Shown here: positions 42,865 through 53,240 of the stretch, piece by piece | How positions within the stretch are numbered: position 1 is the first letter of the stretch | How the letters are laid out: each line of letters opens with the position of its first letter | Assembly (NCBI GenBank): GCA_039621445.1 | Contig: CP154956.1 | Span: 81,836,474-81,900,473, forward strand | DNA: 64,000 nt | Source: Euglena gracilis | Taxonomy: Eukaryota > Euglenida > Euglenophyceae > Euglenales | Direction: 5' to 3' | Notes under the pieces: model-generated | The model's database searches: none | What the model was told of the DNA's origin: nothing | What the model saw: only the letters and a program-made list of their open reading frames with translations | Position numbers and translations under genes: made by a program

Positions 42865-44084
42865 TTCACCAAGCAAAGTTGTTTTCTTCCAGTCACATCA
42901 GTGCTGTTATCCTCATTTGTCATTATGTGAAGAAAGGCACCTAAAAACAACGATCCCCCCCTGTGGAGTGCTGGCTTGATTGGATTCTGAAGTTGGACTC
43001 GGGTCGTCTTTTCAGCACGTTTGGGAACTTATTTTTTGTGCCAAGGAGTACAGGCAATAATACTCAACCCTCATGGCCGTCCACAAGGTTGTTGCCATCT
43101 GGTATGTGTAGAGTTTTCTCTCGTTCCAAACCATCAGTGTATCTGTGTTCAGCCATTGTGTGCACATTTGAAACCCAGTATTGTTTACCATTCTGGATGA
43201 CTCTTTGCTCACCATTTGGTATGTGACGAAAATGTCAAATTTTCCTTTGTGTTTTCATCATGTTTATTCAGGTTGGATCTTTTCCTGGTTCCGCTCTTGT
43301 GCTCTTCTCTGAGAATGTCCTTACTGAGAGGCTTTGGGGGGAGGGTTTCGTCTGGCCGAGCGTGACCCCGGATGGTACTGCGCCTGGGGATTCTGGGCCA
43401 GCAAAAACCCCCCAAAACAATTTTTTGGCTTTTGGGCCGGGGGGAGCACAAGCGCCATTTTTTTTGTGTTTTTCTGCATTTTTCGGTTTGGAAAAATTTG
43501 AGGTTTTTTGTGTTTTTTTGCCTTTTTTTGCCTTTTCCTTTGTGCGTGTTTTTCTCCAAGAGATTTTTGTATTTTTCTGGGAAATTCTCTAACTATGAAC
43601 GAAAATTTTCTCGTTTTGGTTCTCCCAATCCCCCAAACCCAAAAATTTTGTCAGTTTTTTGTCATTTTTGCAGTTTGTTTGGTCATTAAAATGCTTATTT
43701 TCAGGGAAATGAATACCATGGCGGAGGGGCTAACTCAGCCACGAAAAAAAATGCGCAAAAAACACGCAAAATTTTCGCATTTTTGCGCATCTTTGGAGAA
43801 AATGCACAGAATCTGAGCGAAAAAGCGCAAAAATCACAAAAATGCAAAATTGCCCAAAAACAAATTCATCCAACAATGGCACCAAATTTTCAAGAAATTT
43901 GTTTGGAGTTATGTGGAAGATGTCAGTTTCAAAATTTTGGAAAACTCAATAAATCCGACGAATTGCGGAAATGGGCAAAAATGTAAAATTGCGGAAATGG
44001 TCAAAAATGTAAAAAATTTCTTTTGATTGGTAAATCACAAAAAAAAATGCCAAAAACAGGGGGTAACGCAGGAGGGGCCCTTGA
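42865..44084. other. Stretch without supported gene
   Basis: Mixed, then T/A-rich DNA (43,440-44,060) with aaaatgcaaaa and ttttgcatttt words. No gene seen. Confidence 0.45.
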
Positions 44085-45599
44085 TAAAAAACGGTGCAAA
44101 AAGAGCTGCAAAGGAAGCAAGTTGCACATAAAAATGCTTTCAGGTCCCTGGGATGTACACTTTCTGCTGGAGAGGACTTAAAAAAAACTTTCAGCTCCGC
44201 TGGGGAAAATTTTCAGGCAAAACCCCGCCAAAGATTTGCTCAGATCTGGGGTTTGCTTTCTGGGACGTGTTGCTTACGGGGGGTTACATCATACATCTCT
44301 TTTCGGTTTTGCAGACCACCTGGGGGGTCTGCAACTAGGCAGCCCCGATTTTGGCCAGCCCAGCCGCAGTCCCCCTCCCCCCGGGGTGGTGCTAGCCCAG
44401 CTTTCCCAGCTAGCCAGCCCCTTTTTTGTTGGGAGCCCAATTTTCTAGCCAACCCAATTAAATTACGTTGCTGATACATGAAATTACCTGAATTGAGACC
44501 AAATGGGGGTTCCAACCGTGCTGCACCACAATTGTCAAATATATTAATGCAATCTTTTGCATTTCAGTGAAGAAAACACCCATCCGGAGGCTCACACGGG
44601 GGCTCACAACCCCACCAACCCGGTATATGGGCCTCATATGTCACCATGGGATCGCCCTGGCCCAGCAACCTCCCCAGGGTCTTTAAAGAGATGATGGATG
44701 GTTTAACCCAGGGGTCATAAAGTGTTAACGTTAATAGGCTGGGCAAACTTTTTCACAAAAACTGTAGTTGTTGACAGTCTCAATTAAGGCCCTTTCCCCA
44801 AGATTTCTGACGCTTCGCGCATTTTTTCCGGGGAAAATAATCGCCCCCTTCAAGTTTTACCGTTTTTGGCCCAAAAATGGGGGGTTAATAATCGGGTCAC
44901 CCATGGTACCCCCCTTTTGGGCCAATGTCTCCCGATCCCCCCCCTAATTGACCCGGCCGGAGCCTGGATGGGGTCAGGCAAGGACACTCATCCCCGGTTT
45001 TTGGTTTCCGGTGGGGTCCGGTGGGGTCCGGTGGGTTGCCTTGGGGGGGGGGGCGGGAAAAAAGCACATGCAGCAAGGTGGTTTGACCGGATGCATCATG
45101 CAGTTGATGCACAGCATAGCCCCATGCATGGCCCCCGGGGTCAGGTTCTTGGCCTCTTTTGTTTGTCCCACATGAGTCACCTTTTGGCTCTGTTTAATGG
45201 GCCCAGCCAGGTGCTCAGGATCTTTTGCCCCGTCGCCACGTGGGATCACCACATGCAGGAGTTTTTTTTTAAGACCGGGGGGGTCCCCCCACCCACCCAC
45301 CCCTGAGGCCTCCCCCCCAGAGGGTCGTGGCCAAAAAAATCTGTGCATGGAAAAAATCGGACCCGGTGACTGTCCTTGCCTGGATGGGGTGTAGTTTGGA
45401 GGGGGGAATGGAACTCCACTTTGGTTGGGGGATCGTCTGTATTGTTTTTACCTGGATCAACCCTTCGGGGGGGGGGGTAATTGGATTGCCCAGTTGAAAC
45501 AAAAATTAGCCACTGGATTGCTGCTGCTGCTGCTGCTGCTGTTATTGAAAAAAAATGAAGAAATTCTAAGGCTTGTCCCACCCAACCCTGCCTTCTCAG
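44085..45599. other. Stretch without supported gene
   Basis: Includes CCAGCCCAGCC words (44,350-44,460) like the 41.4 kb minisatellite and a (CTG)n run at 45,519-45,541. The 147-codon frame at 44,866-45,306 lacks support. The agctcagatctggggtttgc region holds no clear exon. Confidence 0.4.
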
Positions 45600-45761
45600 A
45601 ACAGCAATGTTTTGCTGCTGCTTGATGACAACCCAAACCCTGGATTCAATCCCAACCCAGGCTACAACCCCAATCCCATCCATGGCTGTTCTACTGCATG
45701 CAGCAAGAATTCTGTCGTCTGGAGTTTGCTTGTTAATTGTGGTTCCTCAGAAACCGTTTAA
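45600..45761 (+). CDS. EF-hand gene copy 2, tail exon 3
   Basis: The acceptor is caaccctgccttctcag, phase 0, 54 codons with a TAA. It reads NSNVLLLLDDNPNPGFNPNP, GYNPNPIHG and then CSTACSKNSVVWSLLVNC. The NPGF/NPGY core identifies the family. The Cys-containing end differs from the other tails. Phase 0 fits exon C. Confidence 0.65.
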   Translation, partial: NSNVLLLLDDNPNPGFNPNPGYNPNPIHGCSTACSKNSVVWSLLVNCGSSETV

Positions 45762-46439
45762 CCATTCTGGGGCCATTTTTATGCAGAAAAAAAAAACTCC
45801 GAAAATCACTCCAGAATTTTTTCTTGGGCAGTTTGCGCCGGTGAAGGATTTTTTCGAAACAAGAATTTTCTCATACAGAATCAGATTAGCGTATGTCGAT
45901 CATATGATGTAAGTTGTTTTGTTGGGGGGATTTCTTTATAGCCCTTTTGAAGTGGAAAATGTCAGATGAAAATTTGGATCTGGGGGGAAATCAGGCTGGC
46001 TCACTCCCTTGCAAAATAATGGGTGTGGGTTACCCATTGTGTGTGCTCATACAGGACCACTGACAAAACAAGGGACTTTCAAGCACACATTTTTTGCAAC
46101 TCGAACAAGGGTGGGTGGGTGTCCGGCGTTTATGTGGGCTGATGTCCCCTGGGTCACAGCCCCCCTCCCCCAAATTGTATCGCCTTGTGGGGGGGAGTCG
46201 GCCTTTCACCCACGATGGCACTGTGAAGGGAAAACTCCATTCACTTCTGAAGCGACAAAGAAAATTCTGACCTAAAGTACGCCCGGAAGTACGGGAAGCC
46301 CGGGGGGGGGCAGAACCCCTGTCCACCCACCAGGACCCGAATGAATGGGAGGGTCGCCCCCCCCACCACCAAACAACCCTCAGGGTTTCAGGTCTCCCCT
46401 TTGGACAACCAACCAAACCATCCTCAAAAGACCCTTCAG
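45762..46439. other. Stretch between tail exons
   Basis: No exon seen; T-rich near 45,900 and C runs near 46,160. Confidence 0.45.
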
Positions 46440-46595
46440 AGCCGCTCATTCACTGGGGGGTTCGGGTTTTGGTGCTTTCTGGGTGTGGGATACCGCCATG
46501 CCTGCAACCCCGGCTACAACCCCAATCCGATGTACAACAACCCGCCTCCTCCCGGCGGAGGCGGGGGCTGGAACCCTGCCATGCCAGCCCCGTGA
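46440..46595 (+). CDS. EF-hand gene copy 2, tail exon 4
   Basis: After caaaagacccttcag, 52 codons follow in phase 0 with the stop TGA: SRSFTGGFGFWCFLGVGYRH, then ACNPGYNPNPMYNNPPPPGG and GGGWNPAMPAP. The YNPNPMYNN part matches the broken copy 1 exon at 29,996-30,130. The Gly/Pro-rich end is unlike the pure NPGY tails. Confidence 0.7.
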   Translation, partial: SRSFTGGFGFWCFLGVGYRHACNPGYNPNPMYNNPPPPGGGGGWNPAMPAP

Positions 46596-46910
46596 ATCAT
46601 GGGAGCTGCCCCCCCCCCTCCATGGTTCATGGTTCAAGTGTCATACCCCCCCCATCTTGTCCCATACCCGGGCTAGCATTAGCCGGGGTATGGGACAAGA
46701 TCGGGGGGGGGGGAATTTCAGCATCAACCCCCCAGCTTTTGAGATATTTGCCATCGTGACATTTGTGGGAGAAAAAGCACCATTTCTCCTGTGTCCCTCC
46801 CTCCCTGCTTTCCTGTCATGCCCCCCCCCAAGATCTATTCCACTTCGCGCACCAGTCCGTGGCTCGCCTTGTGGGTCCCCCCGGGTCCTGTGCCTGCTTT
46901 TTGCGAGCAG

Positions 46911-46977
46911 CAACGCAGTGCTGGCATCCGCCAATGCACCGCCCCACAACTACAACTCTGGCTTCGGCCGCGCATGA
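46911..46977 (+). CDS. EF-hand gene copy 2, tail exon 5 (candidate)
   Basis: After gctttttgcgagcag there is one carried base, then NAVLASANAPPHNYNSGFGR, A and a TGA. The short Asn/Tyr/Gly/Phe end recalls the tails (PNFGR in 42,215). The entry phase is 1. Several possible ag sites within ten bases make the start uncertain. Confidence 0.45.
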
Positions 46978-47743
46978 GCCTTTGCCGGTGACTCGGTGGA
47001 GGAGGCAGTCGCAAAGAAGAAGAGCTGCACCCCCCCTTGTGTGTGTCCAAGGCACACCGTGCCGTTGACACCCCCGTGTCGACGGCTCTTTTCTGGGACA
47101 CAATGTGGTGTGTTTCCTTGGAGTCCAGTCCTTTTGGCAAGGTGGGTCGTCGACACACCCCCTGTGTCAACAGAACTTTCCTTGAACATTGCTGTGTCTT
47201 GAACGGGGTGGTAGTGTGGCCGGGCAGAGACGGTCTCGGGGGCCATGTCAGGCAGGCACGTCGTGGATATTTCCCATTCGGGTGCGATTCCCCCCACCTT
47301 CCGTTGGAGCTCATTCGCGGGAGCAACTACCCTCACTGAACCCCTCCCCTGAAACCATCGACAGCTCCTCGGGTTCTATTTGGCGCCACCCACAGCATCG
47401 CCCCGTTTATTTGGTGTTTGTTTGGTGCGATGGGGACGGTGCATTAATCTGCGATGATCAACCTGGCCTTTTTTATGGCACCTCTCAAAGTTGCACCAAG
47501 TTAGAGGTTGCCCTTCCTCGCTTTTCTGCTTCGTCCGATCCTTCCTTCCCCTCCAGCTTTTCTTGTCAAAAAGGCTCGAGGGTTATTCCGCTACCCACAA
47601 TTGTGCGTCACCATAACCCTAAAAAAAACCCCCTTTGAGTCCAAAGTCGTGGACTTCGGAGGAATTGTCGAAAAGGGTAAAAAACAAGACATTAGTGACG
47701 CCACACGTTTCTGCCAGCATTATTTTTTTTTGTTCCGGCTCTC
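46978..47743. other. Stretch between last tail exon and retroelement
   Basis: A plus frame ending at 47,339 (RQARRGYFPFGCDSPH, LPLELIRGSNYPH) might be one more terminal exon but has no clear acceptor. Near 47,610 lies CCATAACCCTAAAAA. Confidence 0.3.
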
Positions 47744-48406
47744 CAGCCAGGGGCCTGACGACGACAAAGAGTTTGGGGAAAACGCGAGAAAAAATCCGGA
47801 AGCCGACGAAGGAATGTGGACAGGGGGTGGCCAAGAGGACCCCTCCACACTTTGGCTCGATGGGGCCTGCCTTTTCTTGCCGGCAATTGCTCTGTTTTTC
47901 TTGCCTCTTCTCCTGCGCTCTTCTCATCTTTCGTCTCCTCTCTACTGGGGGACGTCGTGTCACCCGCATGGCCTTCGCGCGCAGAACTACGCGAAGTTGA
48001 ATGTCGCCGACGAGTGATAAAACAGGGCAGAATCCTTAAAACAAGGTTAAGCAAGGAAATTGAGCAGGTGTAAGCCTCAGCTGCGCTCCATGCTCTCCAA
48101 AAATACAAGCGACTGTCAATTTTCATTTTTTCCACAGGCACAGGTTCAGCGGGCTTAAATCACCGAGGTCCCCATTCGCTCAAACACAGCCCCCTTTTCT
48201 AAACTTTCCTTTCTCCAAGGGCAACAGGCTCCAAAGACCCCAAAACCGGCAGCTGTGTCCCCCTCCCGTAAACTCTTTTCCTGTTTAACAGAAAAGAAGT
48301 TTCAAGTCTGCAGAACCAAGAACCCAAGACACCCGAGCAGGAATTCAAGAATTGAGGACTGCAAATTGAGAATTGCAAATTGAGAATTTCAATTGAGAAA
48401 TTGAAA

Positions 48407-49030
48407 ATGGAACAATTGATGCAAGATATTCAGAATCTGAGGAGAGAGATGGCAGACGTGCAGGAGAAGGTGGGGGGCCCAGCGACAGGGGCTCCTCCTG
48501 CCGGGGCAGCTGCAGTGGAGGGTGTGGACATGGAAGAGGATGAGTTTGAAGGAGAGCCTGCTGGCCATGCTGGCCAGTTAGCTGATGTGCTGCCCGCTCA
48601 TGTACATAATCCCTCACACAGGGATGCTATTTTATTTTCCAGCAGGTTGGCCTCCCCTTCCCCTTTGTATTTATTAAAGAAATCTGGGGATGAATTAACA
48701 CACTACACGGGAGTCCCCCAAGCCCCCCCCCCCACGTAGAAACAGATTGGACCAGAACCTCCACCAGGAACAGAAAAAAAAGCAGAAAACTGCATGCACC
48801 TACTGGTGCATACAATTGAAACAGATGATTTGGAACATCTCAACCAAGCCAGTGCCTGGTTGAAAAGCTTATGGAAGGACCTGCAGGAAACCAGAAGACA
48901 TTTGCTGGTGGGGAAAGATCACAGCACACTGGAACCAAGACCAGACCTCACAACCACAAGACTGTTGTCAAAGGAGGAAGAACAGAAAATCAGACAACGA
49001 CAGTCAAATCACAGGGGAAGAGGCAGATAA
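48407..49030 (+). pseudogene. DIRS-like element, gag-like ORF with internal stop
   Basis: It starts at an ATG with a charged coiled-coil segment (MEQLMQDIQNLRREMADVQE), then an Ala/Glu-rich linker. A TAG at 48,737-48,739 interrupts it; the same frame goes on with HLLVHTIETDDLEHLNQAS, a helical region and a basic end (QKIRQRQSNHRGRGR). No zinc knuckle is seen. Position upstream of the polymerase and the coiled coil fit a DIRS gag; the family is not conserved enough to prove it. Codon pattern favours this single frame throughout. Confidence 0.55.
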
Positions 49031-49145
49031 CAGCACAGGGCAGCAACCCAGAACACCAGACCCAGGAGCAGATCCAACTACAGGGGAAAAGGAAAAGGAA
49101 TAGGGGAGAAAGGAAGGAACAACTCTCAGGAGTGAAGGGGCCCTG

Positions 49146-50217
49146 GTGCAGGCCAGCCCACACCTGCACCAGGGGGAATTGTGCAAACAGTGGGTCACAG
49201 TTTCCAGAAAAATTCGACATTCCAAAACTGCTGCAGGAAAACAACAGCAAACTTCCACCATGCGCATGGCAGGGACGCAGGGAAAGAATTCAGGAGTGGT
49301 GAGAACTGGGAAAAGACAGTGTTTTACAGCAAGCCATCACCAAGGGCGTAAAAGCACCAACGACAGGAATCCCACCACTCAGACAACACACCAAAACAGC
49401 AGCCGCCACAGCAGCAGTGTTGAAAACCATAAACGAATACCTGGAAACAGCAGCCATCAGAAAACTGACCACAGAGGAAATGCAAAAAAAAACAGACAGT
49501 GGACCCCCACATTGACAAGGGAAAATAAAGACACAGGAAAAATCAGGCTGATAATAGATCTGAGGGACCTGAACAATTGCCATCAAGTACCCGAACACCA
49601 GGACCCAGAAACCAAAACTCCAGTTCAGTGGGGCATGACATTGGTCATCAAAAACTTCTTTCACCACCTTCAGATCCACCACCAGCTGCAGAGATGGATG
49701 ATATTTAAAGTGGGGAACCAGGGTTTTCAGATCCAAGCACTGCCCTTTGGGTGGGCCCTCGGCACATGGTGGCACAGAAGCTGACAAAACCAATTCGAGC
49801 TTGGCTGAACGAACAACAAATTCTCCACTGTTGGGGGCAACATCCTGATCCTAGAAGCAACAGCACAGTTTACAGCAGACAGAACAGCACTCATCAGGCA
49901 ACTGACATCATGTGGAGTGAGACTGAACAGCAAGAAATCGATGCCACAGCCACAGAAACAGGACCTATTTGGGCCACATCATCGATCTGTTACACAGCAA
50001 AATCAGACCACCACCCGGGAAAGTGGCATTGACACTTAAAGGCATCAAACACCAGTTGAAAGGCAACACATTTCAACCCAGAGCACTGGCCAGCCTGGCA
50101 GGGAATCTCCTAGACACATGCCACAGCCTTACAGGGGATCCCAGCACAGATGATGAAGCAGGCATCCAAAGGGGTCTCCAAGAATTACAGAACCCTGGGA
50201 TTTTGGAACAAATTTAA
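49146..50217 (+). pseudogene. DIRS-like element, reverse transcriptase, inactivated
   Basis: Motifs in order: IRLIIDLRDLN (about 49,545), FFHHLQIH and WMIFKVGNQGFQIQALPFG (to about 49,755), matching reverse transcriptase motifs before the catalytic site. After a frameshift come KLTKPIRAWLNEQQ and, in another frame, TVGGNILIL (49,827-49,853), where an active enzyme has Tyr-x-Asp-Asp followed by a hydrophobic run. Both catalytic Asp are gone (Gly, Asn). The connection LIRQLTSCGVRLNSKKS and LFGHIIDLL follow to the stop at 50,217. At least two frameshifts. Confidence 0.75.
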
Positions 50218-50800
50218 GTGCTGGACAATGTCAACACAGAAGACACAGGACATCATCCAACTGCTGCAACAGGCAGAACATGCTCTGAGGAACCCCATCC
50301 TGTGCTCGGTCCGAGGGTGCCCGCCCCAAGGGGGCCCAAAGGGGCCACGAAGGGCCGCGAGGGGGCTCCAAGTCCCCCAAGGGCCTTTTGAGGCCCCCCT
50401 GGCCCCCAAGGGGGCCCCACAACCCATTTTGACCACGCCAGGGAAGGTAAAGAAGGGGGTAGGTTGAGGGGGCCAATAGGCAACCCCCAAGGGGATGCGC
50501 AAGCCCCTCCAGGCTTTGCGCAAGCATGCACACCCCCTTGGTGGGCGCCAGGATGGCGCAATTCATTCAAGAATTGTGCAAAGTACACCAAGTAGCCCCA
50601 CCAGCTGTAGCCCCCCCCACAATTGTTCATTTTCTGTGCAGGGCTCTCTCTGCTCTACTCTTGTACTCTGTTCTTTGTTTGGCATTCACTGGTGTTTTTG
50701 CATTTGGCCATCAACGAACAATCAAACAAGTTCAAGCAAACAAGTTCAAGTCATTGACCAAATTATTCATTCAAGTTCAACTGAGTGGACCTCAAAAGTA
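50218..50800 (+). other. Linker region inside the retroelement
   Basis: GC-rich repeats (cccaaggggg, gccccaaggg at 50,320-50,420) and open frames without recognisable domains. Possibly an insertion or a fast-evolving spacer between reverse transcriptase and RNase H. Confidence 0.4.
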
Positions 50801-50923
50801 TGTCTTTTCCCAATTCTGCTGCTTCATCTACACCAACACCCACCCCTACCTCACTTTTCTACCAAGCGGAAAATCCCCACCAAGTGGGCTCGACGGGCTC
50901 AAATTTAAACGATCCTACGCGGG

Positions 50924-51835
50924 TTGCGCCACCAGGGGTCCCTTCACAGGGAACTCGGGAGGGGCAACCCTTACAATCCCTCCACATTCAGGCCCAGAAC
51001 AACTTGCAGCACACCATCACCTCAGAAGCCAGCAACAAAGGATGGGGGGGCAGTTCTCACACACAAAAACCAGGAACTAAAGCCATGTGCAGCCCAGTGG
51101 GAAACAAAAGAAAGGAAAGTACACATCACCACCAAAGAAGCGCTGGCAAGTGCAAAGGCAGTACAATTCCTCCTCCCACATTCCAAACGGCTGCACTCTG
51201 ACAATTCAAACAGATGCTTCCAGCACAGCCTGGTGCTGGAAGAAAGGGTCAAAAATACCCACCATCAACCAACCAATTCTTCAACAACTGGGGGCAATGC
51301 ACAACAAGAACATTTACCACAACCCCACACACATTGCTGGGCAAACCAACAAAAGGGCAGACTGGCTCTCCAGGAATCCCGACCCAAAAAATTATGCTCT
51401 GTGCATCAACATTTTTCACAAGGTCCTGAAACATTTCCAATTTTACCCCCACGTGGACCTGTTTGCCAATTCCCACAACCACAAACTGAAAAAATATGCA
51501 TCATGGAGGGTGGACCCGCACCCCTGGGGAATGCTTGGGACTTGGATTGGGGGAAATTTAAGAGCTGGGTCAACCCCCCCTGGGATGTGATCCCCAGAAC
51601 CCTGAGGAAAATCCGACAGGACCATGCCGTTTGCCTGGTTTTCCTGCCAGTGTGGAAAACACAACATTGGTGGAGGGTTCTGACTTCAATCCAGGTTGCC
51701 CCCCCCCCCCCTCATCATCTGGGGAAAGCCAAATTTTCGAGACCCAGAAGGGTGGGTGCTCCACCCACCAGCTTGGGGAACCCTTTTCACTATTTGTCAA
51801 GGCTAAACAGCCTGACCCCCCCAAAACATTCGTAA
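50924..51835 (+). pseudogene. DIRS-like element, RNase H and connection, frameshifted
   Basis: Three overlapping frames each carry part of one protein. TSEASNKGWGG (about 51,025) resembles the first RNase H motif. ELKPCAAQWETKERKVHITT and KEALASAKAVQFL match the second strand and helix. Then come TIQTDASSTAW, HIAGQTNKRADWLSRNPD and HVDLFANSHNHKLKKYASW, the last a signature of DIRS-type polyproteins. WVNPPWDVIPRTLRKIRQ with VFLPVWKTQHWW follows. The first RNase H Asp reads as Glu. At least three frameshifts. Confidence 0.75.
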
Positions 51836-51865
51836 GGCATTAAGAACATTGGAATCCCAAATGAT

Positions 51866-52560
51866 TTGCCTTACAGTGTTCGCTTGCAGTGGGTGGGGTA
51901 TGCCTCGGATGTGGTGACAAACACAAAAAGTGCAATTTTGCTACGGCAGGGGAAAAGGCCACTTTTACGAGCGTCAAAAAAGTGCAGGTACCCTGTCACC
52001 TACCACATCCAAACACTTTTTACCATGGATTTCCACAATGACCCACCCAACCCCCTGTGTGACAGACTCATTTTGCAGATTCGGTTGACCACGTTGATCA
52101 GCAGTGGGGATTGTGCCAACTTGGTGTGGGCAATTTTTGAGTACCGTGGCCAGTTTTTCGTTCGGTGCACCGCAAAAAACTGGTTCAGTGGAGACCTTCA
52201 ATGTCCCAGAAAAGGTGTGGCAAACTTTGGTGGCATACTTGTTTGAACACCGTTTCCACCCCAACCTGTTCCTTTTTCGACACCAAAAAGACAAATCTTT
52301 GTGCCTTGGCTCAGAACGAATTGCCAAAAAAGTTTTACACGTGTTGGGGTTGGGGGGGGTGGACACCAAAATTTTCAAAGCCCATACTTTGATGGCCGCC
52401 ACAGCCACACACCTTTTGGAGAAAGGGGTCCCCAAGGACCTCATCCAGGGGAGGGGGAGGTGGACCACCCAAGCCACTTTGGACAAGTATTATTTGACCC
52501 TCCACAACACACAGAATTGGACAGAGATTTTGCAGGGGGTAACTGACAAAGGCAGGCAAA
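51866..52560 (+). pseudogene. DIRS-like element, tyrosine recombinase, inactivated
   Basis: The N-terminal part reads LILQIRLTTLISSGDCANLV; in active recombinases an Arg stands where ISSGD is found. A frame change near 52,190 leads to LFLFRHQKDKSLCLGSERIA and then KAHTLMAATATHLLEKGVP, LIQGRGRWTTQATLDKYYL. The box HTLM should be His-x-x-Arg, so the second catalytic Arg is Met here. The His and the nucleophile Tyr (52,488-52,493, two Tyr in a row) remain. The element moved by recombinase rather than by a DDE integrase; this copy cannot be active. Confidence 0.8.
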
Positions 52561-52565
52561 CAGGG

Positions 52566-53060
52566 ACTTGTGCTGTGCACGGCACAACGTCCCCCCGTCC
52601 GGAAGCCGACGAAGGAAGGCGGACGGGGGCGGGGACGAGGAGTGCACAGCACAAGTCGCTGCTTTGAACGTCCTGCACATACTGAGACCTTTGTATGATA
52701 CCCTCACCTGTCCAGCATGCAACCTGGACATGGTCACCGAGGCAGCCTATCGCTGCCAAAAATGCCTCGGTGTACCATGTGCGGTGCATGGGCCATCACA
52801 CAGGGGTGGGGGACCCCCACCTCAAGTATTCTGCGCTCTGTTTTCTGTGGGAGCACTCGGAGAGGAGGCCAGCACCCACACAGCCTCCCCCCCCTCATCG
52901 AAGATCCCATCGGGGTTTGCGCCTAGCCCCCCCTCAACTACCCAAACAGTCATGACAGCACGACGGACAGTGCGGGCGACACGCCCTCACAGGCAAGCAG
53001 CGACTTGTGCTGTGCACTCCTCGTCCCCCCCGTCCGCCTTCCTTCGTCGGCTTCCGGACG
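52566..53060. repeat. Inverted repeat at right end of the retroelement
   Basis: 52,596-52,662 (gtccggaagccgacgaagg ... gtgcacagcacaagtcgctg) and 52,997-53,060 (cagcgacttgtgctgtgcac ... cttcgtcggcttccggacgg) are inverses over about 64 bases with a one-base length difference; the spacer is about 334 bases. A smaller hairpin (acttgtgctgtgcac / gtgcacagcacaagt) lies at 52,566-52,655. The core word also sits at 47,795. Confidence 0.9.
52663..52996 (+). CDS. Zinc-binding-like segment between the inverted repeats
   Basis: The plus frame that runs 52,568-53,116 contains CPACNLDMVTEAAYRCQKC, then LGVPCAVHGPSHRG: Cys-x2-Cys, a 13-residue spacer, Cys-x2-Cys, then a further Cys and two His. This fits a treble-clef or RING-like metal site, but the second half is lost in Pro-rich sequence or moves to another frame (HLKYSALCFLWEHSE). 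It may be an accessory protein of the retroelement, translated from the loop between the inverted repeats. Not seen in standard DIRS elements as I know them. Confidence 0.45.
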
Positions 53061-53240
53061 GCTTTTCGCGCTGGGAGGCCATGCTACAAAGGGAGGGAAG
53101 CTACCAAAAGTTTTAGAAGCAAACAACAAGAAGACAGCAGCCAAGAAGCCATTCAACAAGAAGCACAGCGGGAAGACATTCAACTTCAATTGAAGCGGAG
53201 GGAAACCTCAGCAAGTTGAACGCGGACGGAGCTCTCTTCG

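Larger units (their letters stand above)
47744..53240 (+). mobile_element. Decayed DIRS-like (tyrosine recombinase) retrotransposon
   Basis: The order gag-like, reverse transcriptase, RNase H, tyrosine recombinase on one strand, with no aspartic protease or DDE integrase, is the hallmark of DIRS-type elements. A left segment (47,780-47,826, with tccggaagccgacgaagga) has its inverse at 53,041-53,059 and a direct copy at 52,598-52,616, as expected for inverted ends plus an internal complementary region. Exact ends are uncertain. Frameshifts and lost catalytic residues show it is dead. It lies between the last tail exon of EF-hand copy 2 and the minus-strand genes. Confidence 0.75.

Noticed and set aside
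49290-49793. Minus-strand frame over the reverse transcriptase region
   Set aside because: It is the antisense of clear reverse transcriptase motifs on the plus strand.
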